A stretch of 64,000 bases of DNA from Coriobacteriia bacterium (GTDB taxonomy: Bacteria; Actinomycetota; Coriobacteriia; WRKU01; WQUG01): assembly GCA_009779855.1 (NCBI GenBank), contig WRBC01000007.1, positions 1 to 64,000 on the forward strand, read 5' to 3'. How positions within the stretch are numbered: the stretch's first letter is position 1; every line of letters starts with the position of its first letter. The notes under the pieces are model-generated. The model made no database searches and was not told where the DNA came from. It saw only the letters and a list, made by a program, of their open reading frames with translations. Of this stretch, positions 53,399 through 62,700 are shown piece by piece. A program made the position numbers and the translations under genes.

Positions 53399-54616
53399 AT
53401 GGCAGCGATTCGTATCACTGACGACTTTACCGCAGAAACTACAACACATGCTTGTGAACTGCCCATAGATTCACTTATGGGGAAGAAGCGCGTAAAGCTT
53501 GACGACACAACCTTACGTGACGGAGAGCAGACCGCTGGAATTGTATTTAGCGATGATGAAAAATTCAACATTGCATTAATGCTTGACGAAATTGGTATCG
53601 ACCAAATCGAAGCTGGTATTCCTGAAATGGGAGGCAGCGAAATTGAAACTATCACTAGGATTGCAGATGCTGGTCTCAACGCTTCAGTCCTTGGATGGAA
53701 CCGTGCAAACGTTAACGCCATTAAAACATCAATTGATTGCGGTGTTGATGCGGTAGCGATATCACTTGCAACCAGTGATATTCACATTCAAACAAAGCTC
53801 TTTAAAGATCGTGCATGGGTGCTTGACACTATTCGCAAAAGTGTTGCCTTCGCAAAAGAGAATGGCGTCTATGTATCAGTAAATGCAGAGGATGCTTCAA
53901 GGACAGGAATCGACTTTTTGGTTGAGTATGCAAAAGCTGCTGCCTCAGAAGGTGCAGACAGATTGCGCTTCTGTGACACGATTGGTCTTATGGAGCCCTT
54001 CCGTATGTATTCAGCGGTAAAGACCCTGCGCGAAGAGACAGGTCTAGAAATCGAGATGCATACACACAATGACTTTGGCCTAGCGACAGCCAATGCGCTT
54101 GCGGGCATACATGCAGGTGCTACCTGGGTAAACGTAACAGTGGGTGGCCTAGGTGAACGCGCAGGGAACGCTTCGCTAGAGCAGACCGCGATGGCTCTGA
54201 AATATCTAGAGGGTCAAGAAATAAATATTGACACCACGAAGTTGTTTGAACTTACTGACTACGTTATGCGTGCTGCAGGTCGTGAATTGTATCCATCAAT
54301 GCCTATTGTGGGTGAAAGTATGTTTAGCCACGAATCAGGTATTCATGCTGACGGTGTTATTAAGAATCCAAAAACATATGAAGTGTTTCCTCCAGAAGAG
54401 GTCGGCCTAGAACGTCACATTGTGGTGGGCAAGCACTCTGGGGGTGCCACAGTTGTCTCGAAAATGGCAGAACATGGTGTGGAGGTAGCCCGTGAAGACG
54501 CAGTGGCAATCCTTGCCCTGGTTCGCGCTAAGTCTAGCAGGTTAAAGCGTGCGCTTACTGATCGTGAACTCTGCAAAATGCATGATGATTACATGAATAA
54601 GAAAGAAGGCAAGTAG
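53399..54616 (+). CDS. Homocitrate synthase / Re-citrate synthase-like DRE-TIM enzyme
   Basis: A 405-residue DRE-TIM metallolyase: LDDTTLRDGEQTAG (catalytic region), IEAGIPEMGG, metal site EMHTHNDFGLATAN, and GGLGERAGNASLEQ. This is the NifV/homocitrate-synthase-like subgroup, which also contains the Re-citrate synthases of anaerobes. No regulatory domain is present, unlike leucine-type LeuA. Because the following genes encode an aconitase-type pair and an isocitrate-type dehydrogenase, citrate synthesis from oxaloacetate and acetyl-CoA is the likelier reaction; homocitrate cannot be excluded. The start was set at ATG 53399 with GAAGGGG; first gene of a five-gene operon. Confidence 0.85.
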   Translation: MAAIRITDDFTAETTTHACELPIDSLMGKKRVKLDDTTLRDGEQTAGIVFSDDEKFNIALMLDEIGIDQIEAGIPEMGGSEIETITRIADAGLNASVLGWNRANVNAIKTSIDCGVDAVAISLATSDIHIQTKLFKDRAWVLDTIRKSVAFAKENGVYVSVNAEDASRTGIDFLVEYAKAAASEGADRLRFCDTIGLMEPFRMYSAVKTLREETGLEIEMHTHNDFGLATANALAGIHAGATWVNVTVGGLGERAGNASLEQTAMALKYLEGQEINIDTTKLFELTDYVMRAAGRELYPSMPIVGESMFSHESGIHADGVIKNPKTYEVFPPEEVGLERHIVVGKHSGGATVVSKMAEHGVEVAREDAVAILALVRAKSSRLKRALTDRELCKMHDDYMNKKEGK

Positions 54617-54619
54617 ATC

Positions 54620-55906
54620 TTGAGTACAAAGAGCGGAAAAACAATAGCTGAAAAGATATTCGCAACTCATTCGGGTCGCGAAGTTAGTGCAGGCGACATC
54701 GTTATCGCCGACGTAGACTTTGTCATGGCGCAAGACGGAACTTCTCCTCTTGCTATTCGTGCGCTGGAGGCCATGGGCGTGGATCAGGTTTTTGATCCTT
54801 CAAAGGTTGCCCTGGTTATGGATCACTCTGCCCCTTCACCTCTTGAAGGAGTAAGTGCCTTGCACACCATGATGCGTGACTTTGGCAAGAAAACTGGCAG
54901 CATTATTTATGATGTGGGTGCTGGTGTGTGTCATCAGCTTGTTCCTGAGCAGGGACATGTCGTAGCGGGTGATTTGGCAATTGGTTGTGATAGCCACACC
55001 TGTACCTATGGCGCAATCAATGTGTTCTCTACAGGCGTTGGCAGTACCGATGGCGCAGCAGCTATGGCCTCAGGCAAGCTGTGGTTTAAAGTGCCAGAGA
55101 CCATCAAGGTGGTTGTAAATGGCGAACTTCCTTGTGGTGTCTATTCGAAAGATATCATCTTGCATTTGGCAGGAATCCTAGGTGCTGACGGTGCAAATTA
55201 CAAAGCTCTAGAATTTTGTGGCAGCACCATTGATGCTTTAAGCATTGATGCGCGTATGACCATTAGCAATATGGCCATTGAACTCGGTGCAAAAGCAGGA
55301 CTCATGGCGGCTGACCAAAAGGTTATTGATTGGTGCCTGGCTCACTCTGATAAAGAGCCACGTCCCGCTAACCCAGATGCGGACGCAGTCTATTGTCAGG
55401 TCGTTGAAATTGACGCCACAAAGCTTGTGCCGCAAATTGCAAAACCGCATACGGTGGATAATGTTTGCGATATTGATGAGGTAGTTGATTTGCCTATTCA
55501 GCAGGGCGTACTGGGAACCTGTACTAACGGTAGACTGGAGGATCTAGCTATTGCCGCAAAGATTCTTGAGGGCAAGACGATAGATCCTGATGTGCGTTTC
55601 ATTGTGGCCCCTGCCTCTAAGCAGGTTTATCTGGATGCTATGGAGGCTGGTTATATTCAGACCTTAGTGGCAGCTGGTGCCTGTGTAGTGACTCCAGGTT
55701 GTGGTCCTTGTGTAGGTACGCATAATGGTGTTCCTAGTGACGGCGAAAACGTAATATCTACAGCGAACCGTAACTTCAAAGGACGTATGGGTAACAGTAA
55801 TGCGTTCATTTATCTGGCAAGCCCTGCAGTGGTTGCAGCAAGTGTACTTAAGGGCAAAATCGTTGATCCGACGAAGTGCTGCTGCGTTTCCAAAGGGGGA
55901 GAATAA
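54620..55906 (+). CDS. Aconitase/homoaconitase-type hydratase, large subunit (LeuC-like)
   Basis: A 428-residue [4Fe-4S] hydro-lyase large subunit of the LeuC/homoaconitase family. Cluster cysteines lie in GVLGTCTNGR and TPGCGPCVGTH; the N-terminal VIADVDFVMAQDGTSPLAI is family-like. In context it would isomerise citrate to isocitrate. It has a TTG start at 54620, four bases after the synthase stop. The stop overlaps the small-subunit start (TAATG). Confidence 0.87.
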   Translation: MSTKSGKTIAEKIFATHSGREVSAGDIVIADVDFVMAQDGTSPLAIRALEAMGVDQVFDPSKVALVMDHSAPSPLEGVSALHTMMRDFGKKTGSIIYDVGAGVCHQLVPEQGHVVAGDLAIGCDSHTCTYGAINVFSTGVGSTDGAAAMASGKLWFKVPETIKVVVNGELPCGVYSKDIILHLAGILGADGANYKALEFCGSTIDALSIDARMTISNMAIELGAKAGLMAADQKVIDWCLAHSDKEPRPANPDADAVYCQVVEIDATKLVPQIAKPHTVDNVCDIDEVVDLPIQQGVLGTCTNGRLEDLAIAAKILEGKTIDPDVRFIVAPASKQVYLDAMEAGYIQTLVAAGACVVTPGCGPCVGTHNGVPSDGENVISTANRNFKGRMGNSNAFIYLASPAVVAASVLKGKIVDPTKCCCVSKGGE

Positions 55907-56412
55907 TGTCCATTAAGGCACAAGCATTCAAGTACGGTGATGACATTAACACCGACTATATTATTAGTGGTAAATATAAATTTAAGTCTAACGACATGCA
56001 AGAAATGGCAGTGCATGCCATGGAAGAGTTAGATCCTGACTATTACAGCAAGGTTAGTCCAAGCGGTGGCTTTCTCATAGCGGGCACTAACTTTGGTTGT
56101 GGCTCAAGTCGTGAACAGGCGCCTCTCGTGCTGATTAACAGCAATACAAAAGCGGTTATTGCAAAGAGTTTTGCGCGCATTTTCTTTCGTAATGCTATTA
56201 ACACAGGACTGCCTGTAGTGACTCTAGACACCGACCAAATTGATGAGGGTGATGAACTAGAGCTTGATCTAGAGGGCGGTGTCGTTCGTAATCTTACTAA
56301 AGGCACAGAACTTGAGTTTGCCCCGCTGCCTCCCGTAATGGCAAGGTTACTTGATGATGGTGGATTAGTGGCTCACTTACGCAAGAACAATGGAAATTTC
56401 AACCTAGAATAG
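55906..56412 (+). CDS. Aconitase/homoaconitase-type hydratase, small subunit (LeuD-like)
   Basis: A 168-residue LeuD-type swivelling subunit: FKYGDDINTDYIISGKYK, FGCGSSREQAPLVL (substrate Ser/Arg) and AKSFARIFFRNAINTGLPVV. It completes the hydratase with the large subunit. The YLRL-type substrate loop that separates isopropylmalate from (homo)aconitate forms is hard to judge by eye, so the substrate rests on context. SD AAAGGGGGAG before ATG 55906. Confidence 0.88.
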   Translation: MSIKAQAFKYGDDINTDYIISGKYKFKSNDMQEMAVHAMEELDPDYYSKVSPSGGFLIAGTNFGCGSSREQAPLVLINSNTKAVIAKSFARIFFRNAINTGLPVVTLDTDQIDEGDELELDLEGGVVRNLTKGTELEFAPLPPVMARLLDDGGLVAHLRKNNGNFNLE

Positions 56413-56430
56413 AAGGGTATTGCAAACATT

Positions 56431-57159
56431 ATGGAGCAGTCCTTCACTTTAATCACTATAGAAGCCCCCCTAGAAGAATCGGCTCAAACTGCCAGCGAGT
56501 GTGCGAAAACGCGCAAAGAGCTGGCAGAAGCTTTGGGGCATCAGTCACGTGCCGTGCGTGAGTATACGTCGCAAGTTCTGACAAAATTAGCCTCTGCTGA
56601 CGTTACTTTACTGCAGGACTTTGCAAATGATGTCATTGATGCTCTCAATAGACCAGAGTCTTTGACGCGCTATAGCATGATTGAGATTATTGGCGAATTA
56701 GCCAAATCAGACTCAAAAATAGTGACAAATGCTTATGAACCGTTGCAAGATTGCCTCTATGATGAGGAATCAGGAACAGTGCGCCTTTATGCTTTCCGTG
56801 TGCTAGCACGCTACGGGGCAACTGGACCTGCTCGCTCAGTTAAGGTTTGGCCTGACCTATCTATGGCACTACGCTCTTTTCATGGGGACCCAGAATTTAT
56901 GGCAATGATGAGCGAACTTATTGCTATGCTAGGGGGGCGCAGCGACGTATCCGTTAAAGAATCAGCGGTAGAACTATTCGCTTTTGATGCAGAGCACGCA
57001 CGTGGTGACCTGCGCAAAAAAGCAGAAATAATCTCGAGTTTTGCGCCTGAAGTACTAGCGCGCATCAATAAAGCAAATGAAGAAAAGGCACGTGCTGCAA
57101 CAGCTGCAAAGGAAGCTGCTAAGGCTGCTGCAGAAAATGAAGACGAGGAAGAGGAGTAA
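56431..57159 (+). CDS. HEAT/armadillo-like repeat protein inside the operon
   Basis: A 242-residue all-helical protein. Residues 35-195 form helix pairs of HEAT-like spacing (LAEALGHQSRAVREYTSQVLTKLAS and SGTVRLYAFRVLARYG). The C-terminus is Lys/Ala/Glu-rich, ending EDEEEE. No catalytic motif. It lies between the hydratase and the isocitrate dehydrogenase genes with gaps of 18 and eight bases, so it is part of the same operon; it may scaffold or regulate the enzymes. Confidence 0.75.
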   Translation: MEQSFTLITIEAPLEESAQTASECAKTRKELAEALGHQSRAVREYTSQVLTKLASADVTLLQDFANDVIDALNRPESLTRYSMIEIIGELAKSDSKIVTNAYEPLQDCLYDEESGTVRLYAFRVLARYGATGPARSVKVWPDLSMALRSFHGDPEFMAMMSELIAMLGGRSDVSVKESAVELFAFDAEHARGDLRKKAEIISSFAPEVLARINKANEEKARAATAAKEAAKAAAENEDEEEE

Positions 57160-57167
57160 TCCCCACT

Positions 57168-58283
57168 ATGGCAACTACGAACGTGACTCATAAGGTAACC
57201 TTGATTCCAGGGGACGGTATCGGACCTGAGATTACTGAGGCAATGAAATCAGTCATTGAAGCATCTGGTGTAAGTATTGAATGGGAAATACAGCAGGCTG
57301 GTGAGGCTGCTTTGGACGCTACAGGTGAGCTGCTTCCAGAATCGGTGCTGGAATCCATCCGTCGTAACAAGGTTGCTCTAAAGGGACCACTAACTACTCC
57401 TATCGGACATGGCTTTAGATCGCTTAATGTAACCCTGCGTAAAGAGCTCGACCTTTACACCAATATTCGTCCTGCACAGTCTTTCCGTGGTACAGGTGCG
57501 CGTTATGATGATGTAGACATTGTCCTTTTCCGCGAGAATACCGAAGATCTTTATGCTGGTATCGAGTTTGAAAAAGGCAGTGAGGGCGTACGTCGCATTG
57601 CAGAAATTGTAGAAGAAATGGGTGCAGGAACCATTCGCGAAGATGCGGGTCTTTCTCTTAAGCCTATCAGCGTATTTGGTACACGCCGCATCATGAAGGC
57701 AGCAATGGATTATGCTGTTGCCAATGATCGTAAGAAAGTAACCATTATTCATAAAGCAAACATCATGAAGCATACAGATGGTCTTTACCTGAAAGTTTGT
57801 CGTGAAGTTGCTGCAGAATATGCAGAGATTGCTCCGCAGATTGAGGTAGATGATTTAATTGTGGATTTCGCCTGTACAAGGCTTGTTACTAATCCAGAGC
57901 GGTTTGATGTTCTGGTGTGCCCAAACCTCTTTGGTGATATTGTGTCGGATCTCTGCGCTGGACTTGTAGGTGGTCTGGGTCTGGCACCGGGTGCAAATAT
58001 TGGGGATGAGTGTGCGTTATTTGAACCTGTGCACGGAAGTGCTCCTTCGTATGCGGGACAGAACCTTTCAAACCCAACGGCGCTCATATTGTCTGCAGTG
58101 ATGATGCTGCGTCACCTGGGTGAACAGCATGCAGCGGAGCGCGTACATAAGGCAATCGCAGAGGTAATCGCAGAGGGCAAAGTAATAACATATGACCTTA
58201 TGCGCATGAGAGAAGGTACCACGGACGGCTCTTCAGGAACAAGAGAATATGCCGCTGCCATAGTTGAAAAGCTAAAAGGTTAA
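57168..58283 (+). CDS. Isocitrate dehydrogenase-type beta-decarboxylating dehydrogenase
   Basis: A 371-residue member of the isocitrate/isopropylmalate dehydrogenase family. It has IPGDGIGPEI, then GFRSLNVTLRKELDLYTNIRP (Ser85, Asn87, Arg91, Arg101), the substrate motif of isocitrate dehydrogenases and not of isopropylmalate types, and DDLIVDFACTRLV plus NLFGDIVSDLCAGLVGGLG. The cofactor segment HGSAPSYAGQ is intermediate between NAD- and NADP-type, so cofactor is open. It would yield 2-oxoglutarate from isocitrate. Last gene of the operon. Confidence 0.9.
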   Translation: MATTNVTHKVTLIPGDGIGPEITEAMKSVIEASGVSIEWEIQQAGEAALDATGELLPESVLESIRRNKVALKGPLTTPIGHGFRSLNVTLRKELDLYTNIRPAQSFRGTGARYDDVDIVLFRENTEDLYAGIEFEKGSEGVRRIAEIVEEMGAGTIREDAGLSLKPISVFGTRRIMKAAMDYAVANDRKKVTIIHKANIMKHTDGLYLKVCREVAAEYAEIAPQIEVDDLIVDFACTRLVTNPERFDVLVCPNLFGDIVSDLCAGLVGGLGLAPGANIGDECALFEPVHGSAPSYAGQNLSNPTALILSAVMMLRHLGEQHAAERVHKAIAEVIAEGKVITYDLMRMREGTTDGSSGTREYAAAIVEKLKG

Positions 58284-58295
58284 GCAAGATAATAG

Positions 58296-58328
58296 AGCCT
58301 CAGCATTCTGTGCTGGGGCTTTCTTTTC
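58296..58328 (+). terminator. Rho-independent terminator
   Basis: AGCCTCAGCA (58296-58305) pairs with TGCTGGGGCT (58311-58320, one G-T) and is followed by TTCTTTT. It ends the 2-oxoglutarate operon. Confidence 0.88.
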
Positions 58329-58466
58329 GGACTTTAGCCCGTTGGGTGCATGCGTCCAGTAATAAACTACCTGCTATGCGGGCGCGCATTGCTAGTTGTT
58401 AATAACAGAGGAATCTGTTAAATGTATAAGTAGGTAAGACAGTGCGTTATGGATAGGAGAACTTGT

Positions 58467-59459
58467 ATGAAAAAATCACGTGTACTGCTACTGATGTCAG
58501 TGCTTGCTATTGCTATAGCGGCTTTTGCACTTATAGGGTGCAATAATGATGATGTTGCTGAGGATGCTGTGGACGAAATGCCCACTTACGAAGAGGCGGT
58601 TGAACTTCTGCCTATTACCTTGGCAACGGTACCTTCTGACGACTTTTTACCCTTCTGGGTTGCAGAAAATGAGGGTATCTTTATTGAGCTTGGTTTGGAT
58701 GTAGAGATTATCACCTTTGCATCAAGCCGTGAAATGCTTGCTGCAGTGACTGCAGATGAGGCCCAAGGGGCATCTTTGGGTATGCTGTCAGTCTCACAGC
58801 TGACTCTGAGCGGAATCGATACTGTCGCAGTAAGCCGCCTGGCACCTTCACGCGGTGCGGTTGTGGCAAGTCCTAACAGTGACATTACAAGCGTTGAAGA
58901 GCTCGCTGGCGTTCCCGTGGCTGCGGCAGAAGCCTCATTAGAGGAATATATTCTTTATCGCTCTATGACAGATGCTGGTGTTCCAGAAGATCAGATTGTA
59001 TTAGAACAAGTTGCTGATTTGCGTGCTCGTCCGCAATTATTGATGGCTGATCAGATTACTGCATCGACAATGCCTTGGACGCTTGCCTCTGTAATGGGGG
59101 AGCAAGGTGCTCACATTTTGGTAAACGAGCAAGACATTGAGGATTTTACTTCTACAGTGCTAGGTATTCGAGCTGACTGGCTAGAACAAGAAGGGGCCGA
59201 ACCAACAGTGGCTGCACTTCTGGAAGCATGGAATCGCGGCGCAGAACTAATCAATGAGGATCCAGATAGCTATCTGGATTTACTGACAGAAAAGGCAAAC
59301 CTGCCAGAAGATTCTATTGAGGCAGGCTACACCATGCAGGTTTACTCAATGGCAGAACTTCCAGATCGTCAACAGGTGGAAGATATTCTGGACTGGGCAT
59401 ATCGTCAAGGACATGCCGAAGAAGTAATATCTTACGAGGACTTCATCTGGACTCCGTAG
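58467..59459 (+). CDS. ABC-type substrate-binding lipoprotein (NMT1/SsuA-like)
   Basis: A 330-residue extracytoplasmic solute-binding protein. Lipoprotein signal: KKSRVLLLMSVLAIAIAAFALIGC, with predicted lipidation at Cys25. The mature part has the NMT1/SsuA-like layout: DDFLPFWVAENEGIFIELGLDVEI, REMLAAVTADEAQGASLG, and VPVAAAEASLEEYILYRSM. Ligands in this class include thiamine precursors, sulfonates and nitrate-like compounds; I cannot choose. Its ATPase and permease genes are not adjacent. Start ATG 58467 with SD TAGGAGAA. Confidence 0.88.
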   Translation: MKKSRVLLLMSVLAIAIAAFALIGCNNDDVAEDAVDEMPTYEEAVELLPITLATVPSDDFLPFWVAENEGIFIELGLDVEIITFASSREMLAAVTADEAQGASLGMLSVSQLTLSGIDTVAVSRLAPSRGAVVASPNSDITSVEELAGVPVAAAEASLEEYILYRSMTDAGVPEDQIVLEQVADLRARPQLLMADQITASTMPWTLASVMGEQGAHILVNEQDIEDFTSTVLGIRADWLEQEGAEPTVAALLEAWNRGAELINEDPDSYLDLLTEKANLPEDSIEAGYTMQVYSMAELPDRQQVEDILDWAYRQGHAEEVISYEDFIWTP

Positions 59460-59510
59460 CATATTTAGTGTCCAACCTTCTACACAAATTTACAAACGAG
59501 AAGTAGATAA

Positions 59511-59545
59511 GTAGCCCTGAGGATTACCTCAGGGCTACTTTCTTT
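59511..59545 (+). terminator. Rho-independent terminator
   Basis: GTAGCCCTGAG (59511-59521) pairs with CTCAGGGCTAC (59528-59538) and is followed by TTTCTTTT. It isolates rpoB from the lipoprotein gene. Confidence 0.92.
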
Positions 59546-59590
59546 TATGGGTCATATGCAGCGATATTGGTAATTTAAACTTAACCTTGC

Positions 59591-59596
59591 TATACT
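59591..59596 (+). promoter_or_regulatory. Possible upstream rpoB promoter (-10)
   Basis: TATACT at 59591-59596 with TTGGTA at 59567-59572 (18-base spacer). A hairpin, GCAGAC-TACG-GTCTGC (59611-59626), follows shortly after. Confidence 0.45.
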
Positions 59597-59651
59597 ATCC
59601 ACCATGTTTTGCAGACTACGGTCTGCTTGGCACAAATCAAATAAAGTTTTT

Positions 59652-59700
59652 CAATCCGCTGTTGACAGCCTAATATTTCTTGGGCTAAAATAGCGGATTG
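59652..59700 (+). promoter_or_regulatory. rpoB promoter inside a 9-base inverted repeat
   Basis: TTGACA (59662-59667) and TAAAAT (59686-59691) at 18 bases form a strong promoter. They are exactly framed by CAATCCGCT (59652-59660) and its reverse complement AGCGGATTG (59692-59700), a perfect inverted repeat that could be an operator or make a hairpin. Confidence 0.75.
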
Positions 59701-59741
59701 CTGATTTGTTGTCAATTCTATTCCTGAGGAGGAATCAACTC

Positions 59742-62700
59742 GTGCCAAAAAGTACCGGTTCCCCTGTTACGTCCGAGGCGAGAAATGCTTCTGTTGCTAA
59801 CAGAAGAAGCTTTGGAAAATCCCCGGAAATCCTTGAGGTTCCCAATCTACTCAGCATTCAAAGAGACTCATTCAAATGGTTCCAGGAAAAGGGTCTTCGT
59901 GCTGTCTTTGATGAGATTTCCCCAATCTATGATCGTGATGAGCGTTATGCTGTAGTTTTGGGAGACTACATCTTTAGTCCTCCGAAGAACACGATTGAAG
60001 AATGCAAAGAAAAGGGTCTTACCTATCAATCGTCACTGCTCGCCAATGTATCGGTTATTAATCGTGAATCTGGTGAAGAGTTACAGAAGAACCTTATTTA
60101 TTTAGGTGACTTCCCAACAATCACAGAGCGTGCAACCTTTATCATCAATGGTTCAGAGCGCGTTATCGTATCCCTCTTGCAGCGCTCTCCTGGTGTTTAT
60201 TTTGCTATTGATGAGCGCCGTGACAAAAATGAATTTTACACAGCGGAGCTAAAGCCCCATCGTGGTGCGCCGCTGTCTTTTGAAATTGATCGTGTTGGTG
60301 CTATTCAGGCCAATGTGAATCGTAGCCGTAAAGTACCAGCCACCATGTTTATGCGAGCCATGGGCATTGCAGAAACCCACGAAGAGTTTATGAAGCTCTT
60401 TAATGGTTCAGAGGTTATTGAGCGTACTTTGGCTCGCGATACAACGCATACGCGTGATGAGGCTTTGATTGAAGTTTATAAGCGTCTGCGTCCCGGTGAG
60501 CACCCCACAACAGAGGCTGCTCGTACCATGCTAGAAGGCCTGTATTACAACAAACAGCGCTATGATTTGGCGCGCGTTGGTCGTTATCAGATTAATAAAA
60601 AGCTCGGACTGGATTTTGGCGATGATGCTGTATCCTTGACGCCAGAAGATATCATCACAACTATCGACTATCTTTGTAAGCTGGTTGAAAAAGTTGATGG
60701 TTATACAATCGACGATATTGATCATTTAGGTAACCGCCGTATCTCGACGGTGGGGGAATTGATCCAGAATCAATTCCGCATTGGACTTGCACGTATGGCA
60801 CGTACGGTAAGTGAGCGCATGACTACGATGTCACCTGATGACATCTCACCAGAGGCGCTTATTAATATTCGTCCTATCAGCGCAGCGATCAAAGAATTCT
60901 TTGGATCGTCACAGTTGTCACAGTTCATGGATCAAACAAATCCTGTTGCAGGACTTGCGCATAAGCGCCGTCTTTCAGCGATTGGTCGTGGCGGTATTCG
61001 CAGTGCGCGTGAAGCAAAGATTGATGTTCGTGATGTGCACGCAAGTCACTACGGACGCATCTGTCCTATTGAAACCCCAGAGGGTATGAACATTGGTCTT
61101 ATTGGTTCACTTGCAACTTACGCGCAAGTTAACGACTATGGCTTCATTGAAACCCCTTATCGTGTGGTGAAAAAAGGTAAGGTAACTTCTGAAATCCATT
61201 ATCTGACAGCAGATGCGGAAGAGCGCGAAGTTATCGCACAGGCAAATGAGCCCTTTGACCATAAAACAGGCGCTTTCCAAAACCCGCGCGTACTTTGCCG
61301 TGTAAAAGGTGCTGGGGCGGATGGTCAGTTTGGTGAGCCTGAAGAGCGTCTGCCAGATGATGTAACCTACATGGATGTAAGTCCGCGCCAGATGGTATCG
61401 GCCGTAACCGCGCTGATTCCTTTCCTCGAGCACGATGATGCAAATCGTGCACTTATGGGCGCAAATATGCAGCGTCAGGCAGTGCCGCTACTGAAGCCTG
61501 TATCACCACTGGTAGGAACAGGTCTTGAGGCAACAATCGCGCAAGATTCTGGCGAAGTTGTGCTTGCACGCGAGGCAGGGACAGTAACGTATGTAGATGC
61601 AAGGCTAATAACGGTTGAATCAGAGGGTGGAAAGACAGAAAGCTACCCACTGCCAAAGTTTTCACGCAGTAACCAGAGCACATGCCTGAACTTCCGTCCT
61701 TTGGTGCAGCTAGGTGATAAGGTAGAAGAAACACAGCCATTGGCCGACGGTCCTTCAACCTGCGGGGCAGAATTAGCACTAGGTCAAAACTTGTTAGTTG
61801 CCTTCATGCCTTGGGGTGGTTACAACTACGAGGATGCTATCATCATCAGCGAACGTGTTGTGCGTGATGACTTGCTGACCTCTATCCACATTAAAGAATA
61901 CGAAATCGAGGCTCGTGAAACAAAGCTGGGTCCTGAAGAGATTACTCGTGAGGTTCCTAACCTATCTGATGATATGCTGGCAAACCTTGATGAAGATGGA
62001 ATTATTCGCATAGGAACTGAGGTAAATCCAGGCGATGTTCTTGTGGGTAAGGTTACTCCAAAGGGTGAATCAGGTGAACCTACTGCAGAAGAGCGTCTAC
62101 TGCGTCAGATCTTTGGCGAAAAGGCTCATGATGTACGTGATTCATCACTACGCGTACCCCACGGTGTTTCAGGACGCGTTATAGAAATTCAGCAGGTGGA
62201 CAATAGCCAGGATGGCGTTGAACTAAAGCGTGGCGTGAACGAACTCGTGCGTGTGTTTGTTGCGCAAAAACGTAAAATTCAAGAAGGCGACAAACTTGCA
62301 GGACGCCACGGTAATAAGGGTGTTATCTCAAAGGTTCTTCCGGTAGAAGACATGCCCTTTATGGCAGACGGAACCCCTGTAGACATTATTCTGAATCCTA
62401 TGGGTGTACCTAGTCGTATGAATGTTGGACAGTTGCTCGAGACTCATCTAGGGTGGGCTGCTCACGCCGGCTGGAGCGACGATCCAAAGGCGAAGAATTC
62501 TGTTGCAGGTAATATGCGCGTAGCTACGCCTGTATTCGATGGGGCAAAGGAAGAAGAAATTAGTGAAAGTCTGGATGCGGCAAACCGTAACCTGGAACTT
62601 GCTTCGCAAGAGCGCTTTGGCGATAAGTCCATGTCAGCTTTCGTTCCGAAGATTTCACGTGAAGGTAAGATGACTCTGTACAACGGACGTACAGGTGAAC

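Noticed and set aside
53399..58283. Leucine biosynthesis operon (leuA-leuC-leuD-leuB)
   Set aside because: The synthase is NifV/citrate-like without the LeuA regulatory domain, and the dehydrogenase has the isocitrate motif SLNVTLRK instead of the isopropylmalate form.
58321..58460. TPP riboswitch upstream of the NMT1-like lipoprotein
   Set aside because: The conserved CTGAGA and ACCTGATCTGG blocks of the thiamine riboswitch are absent.
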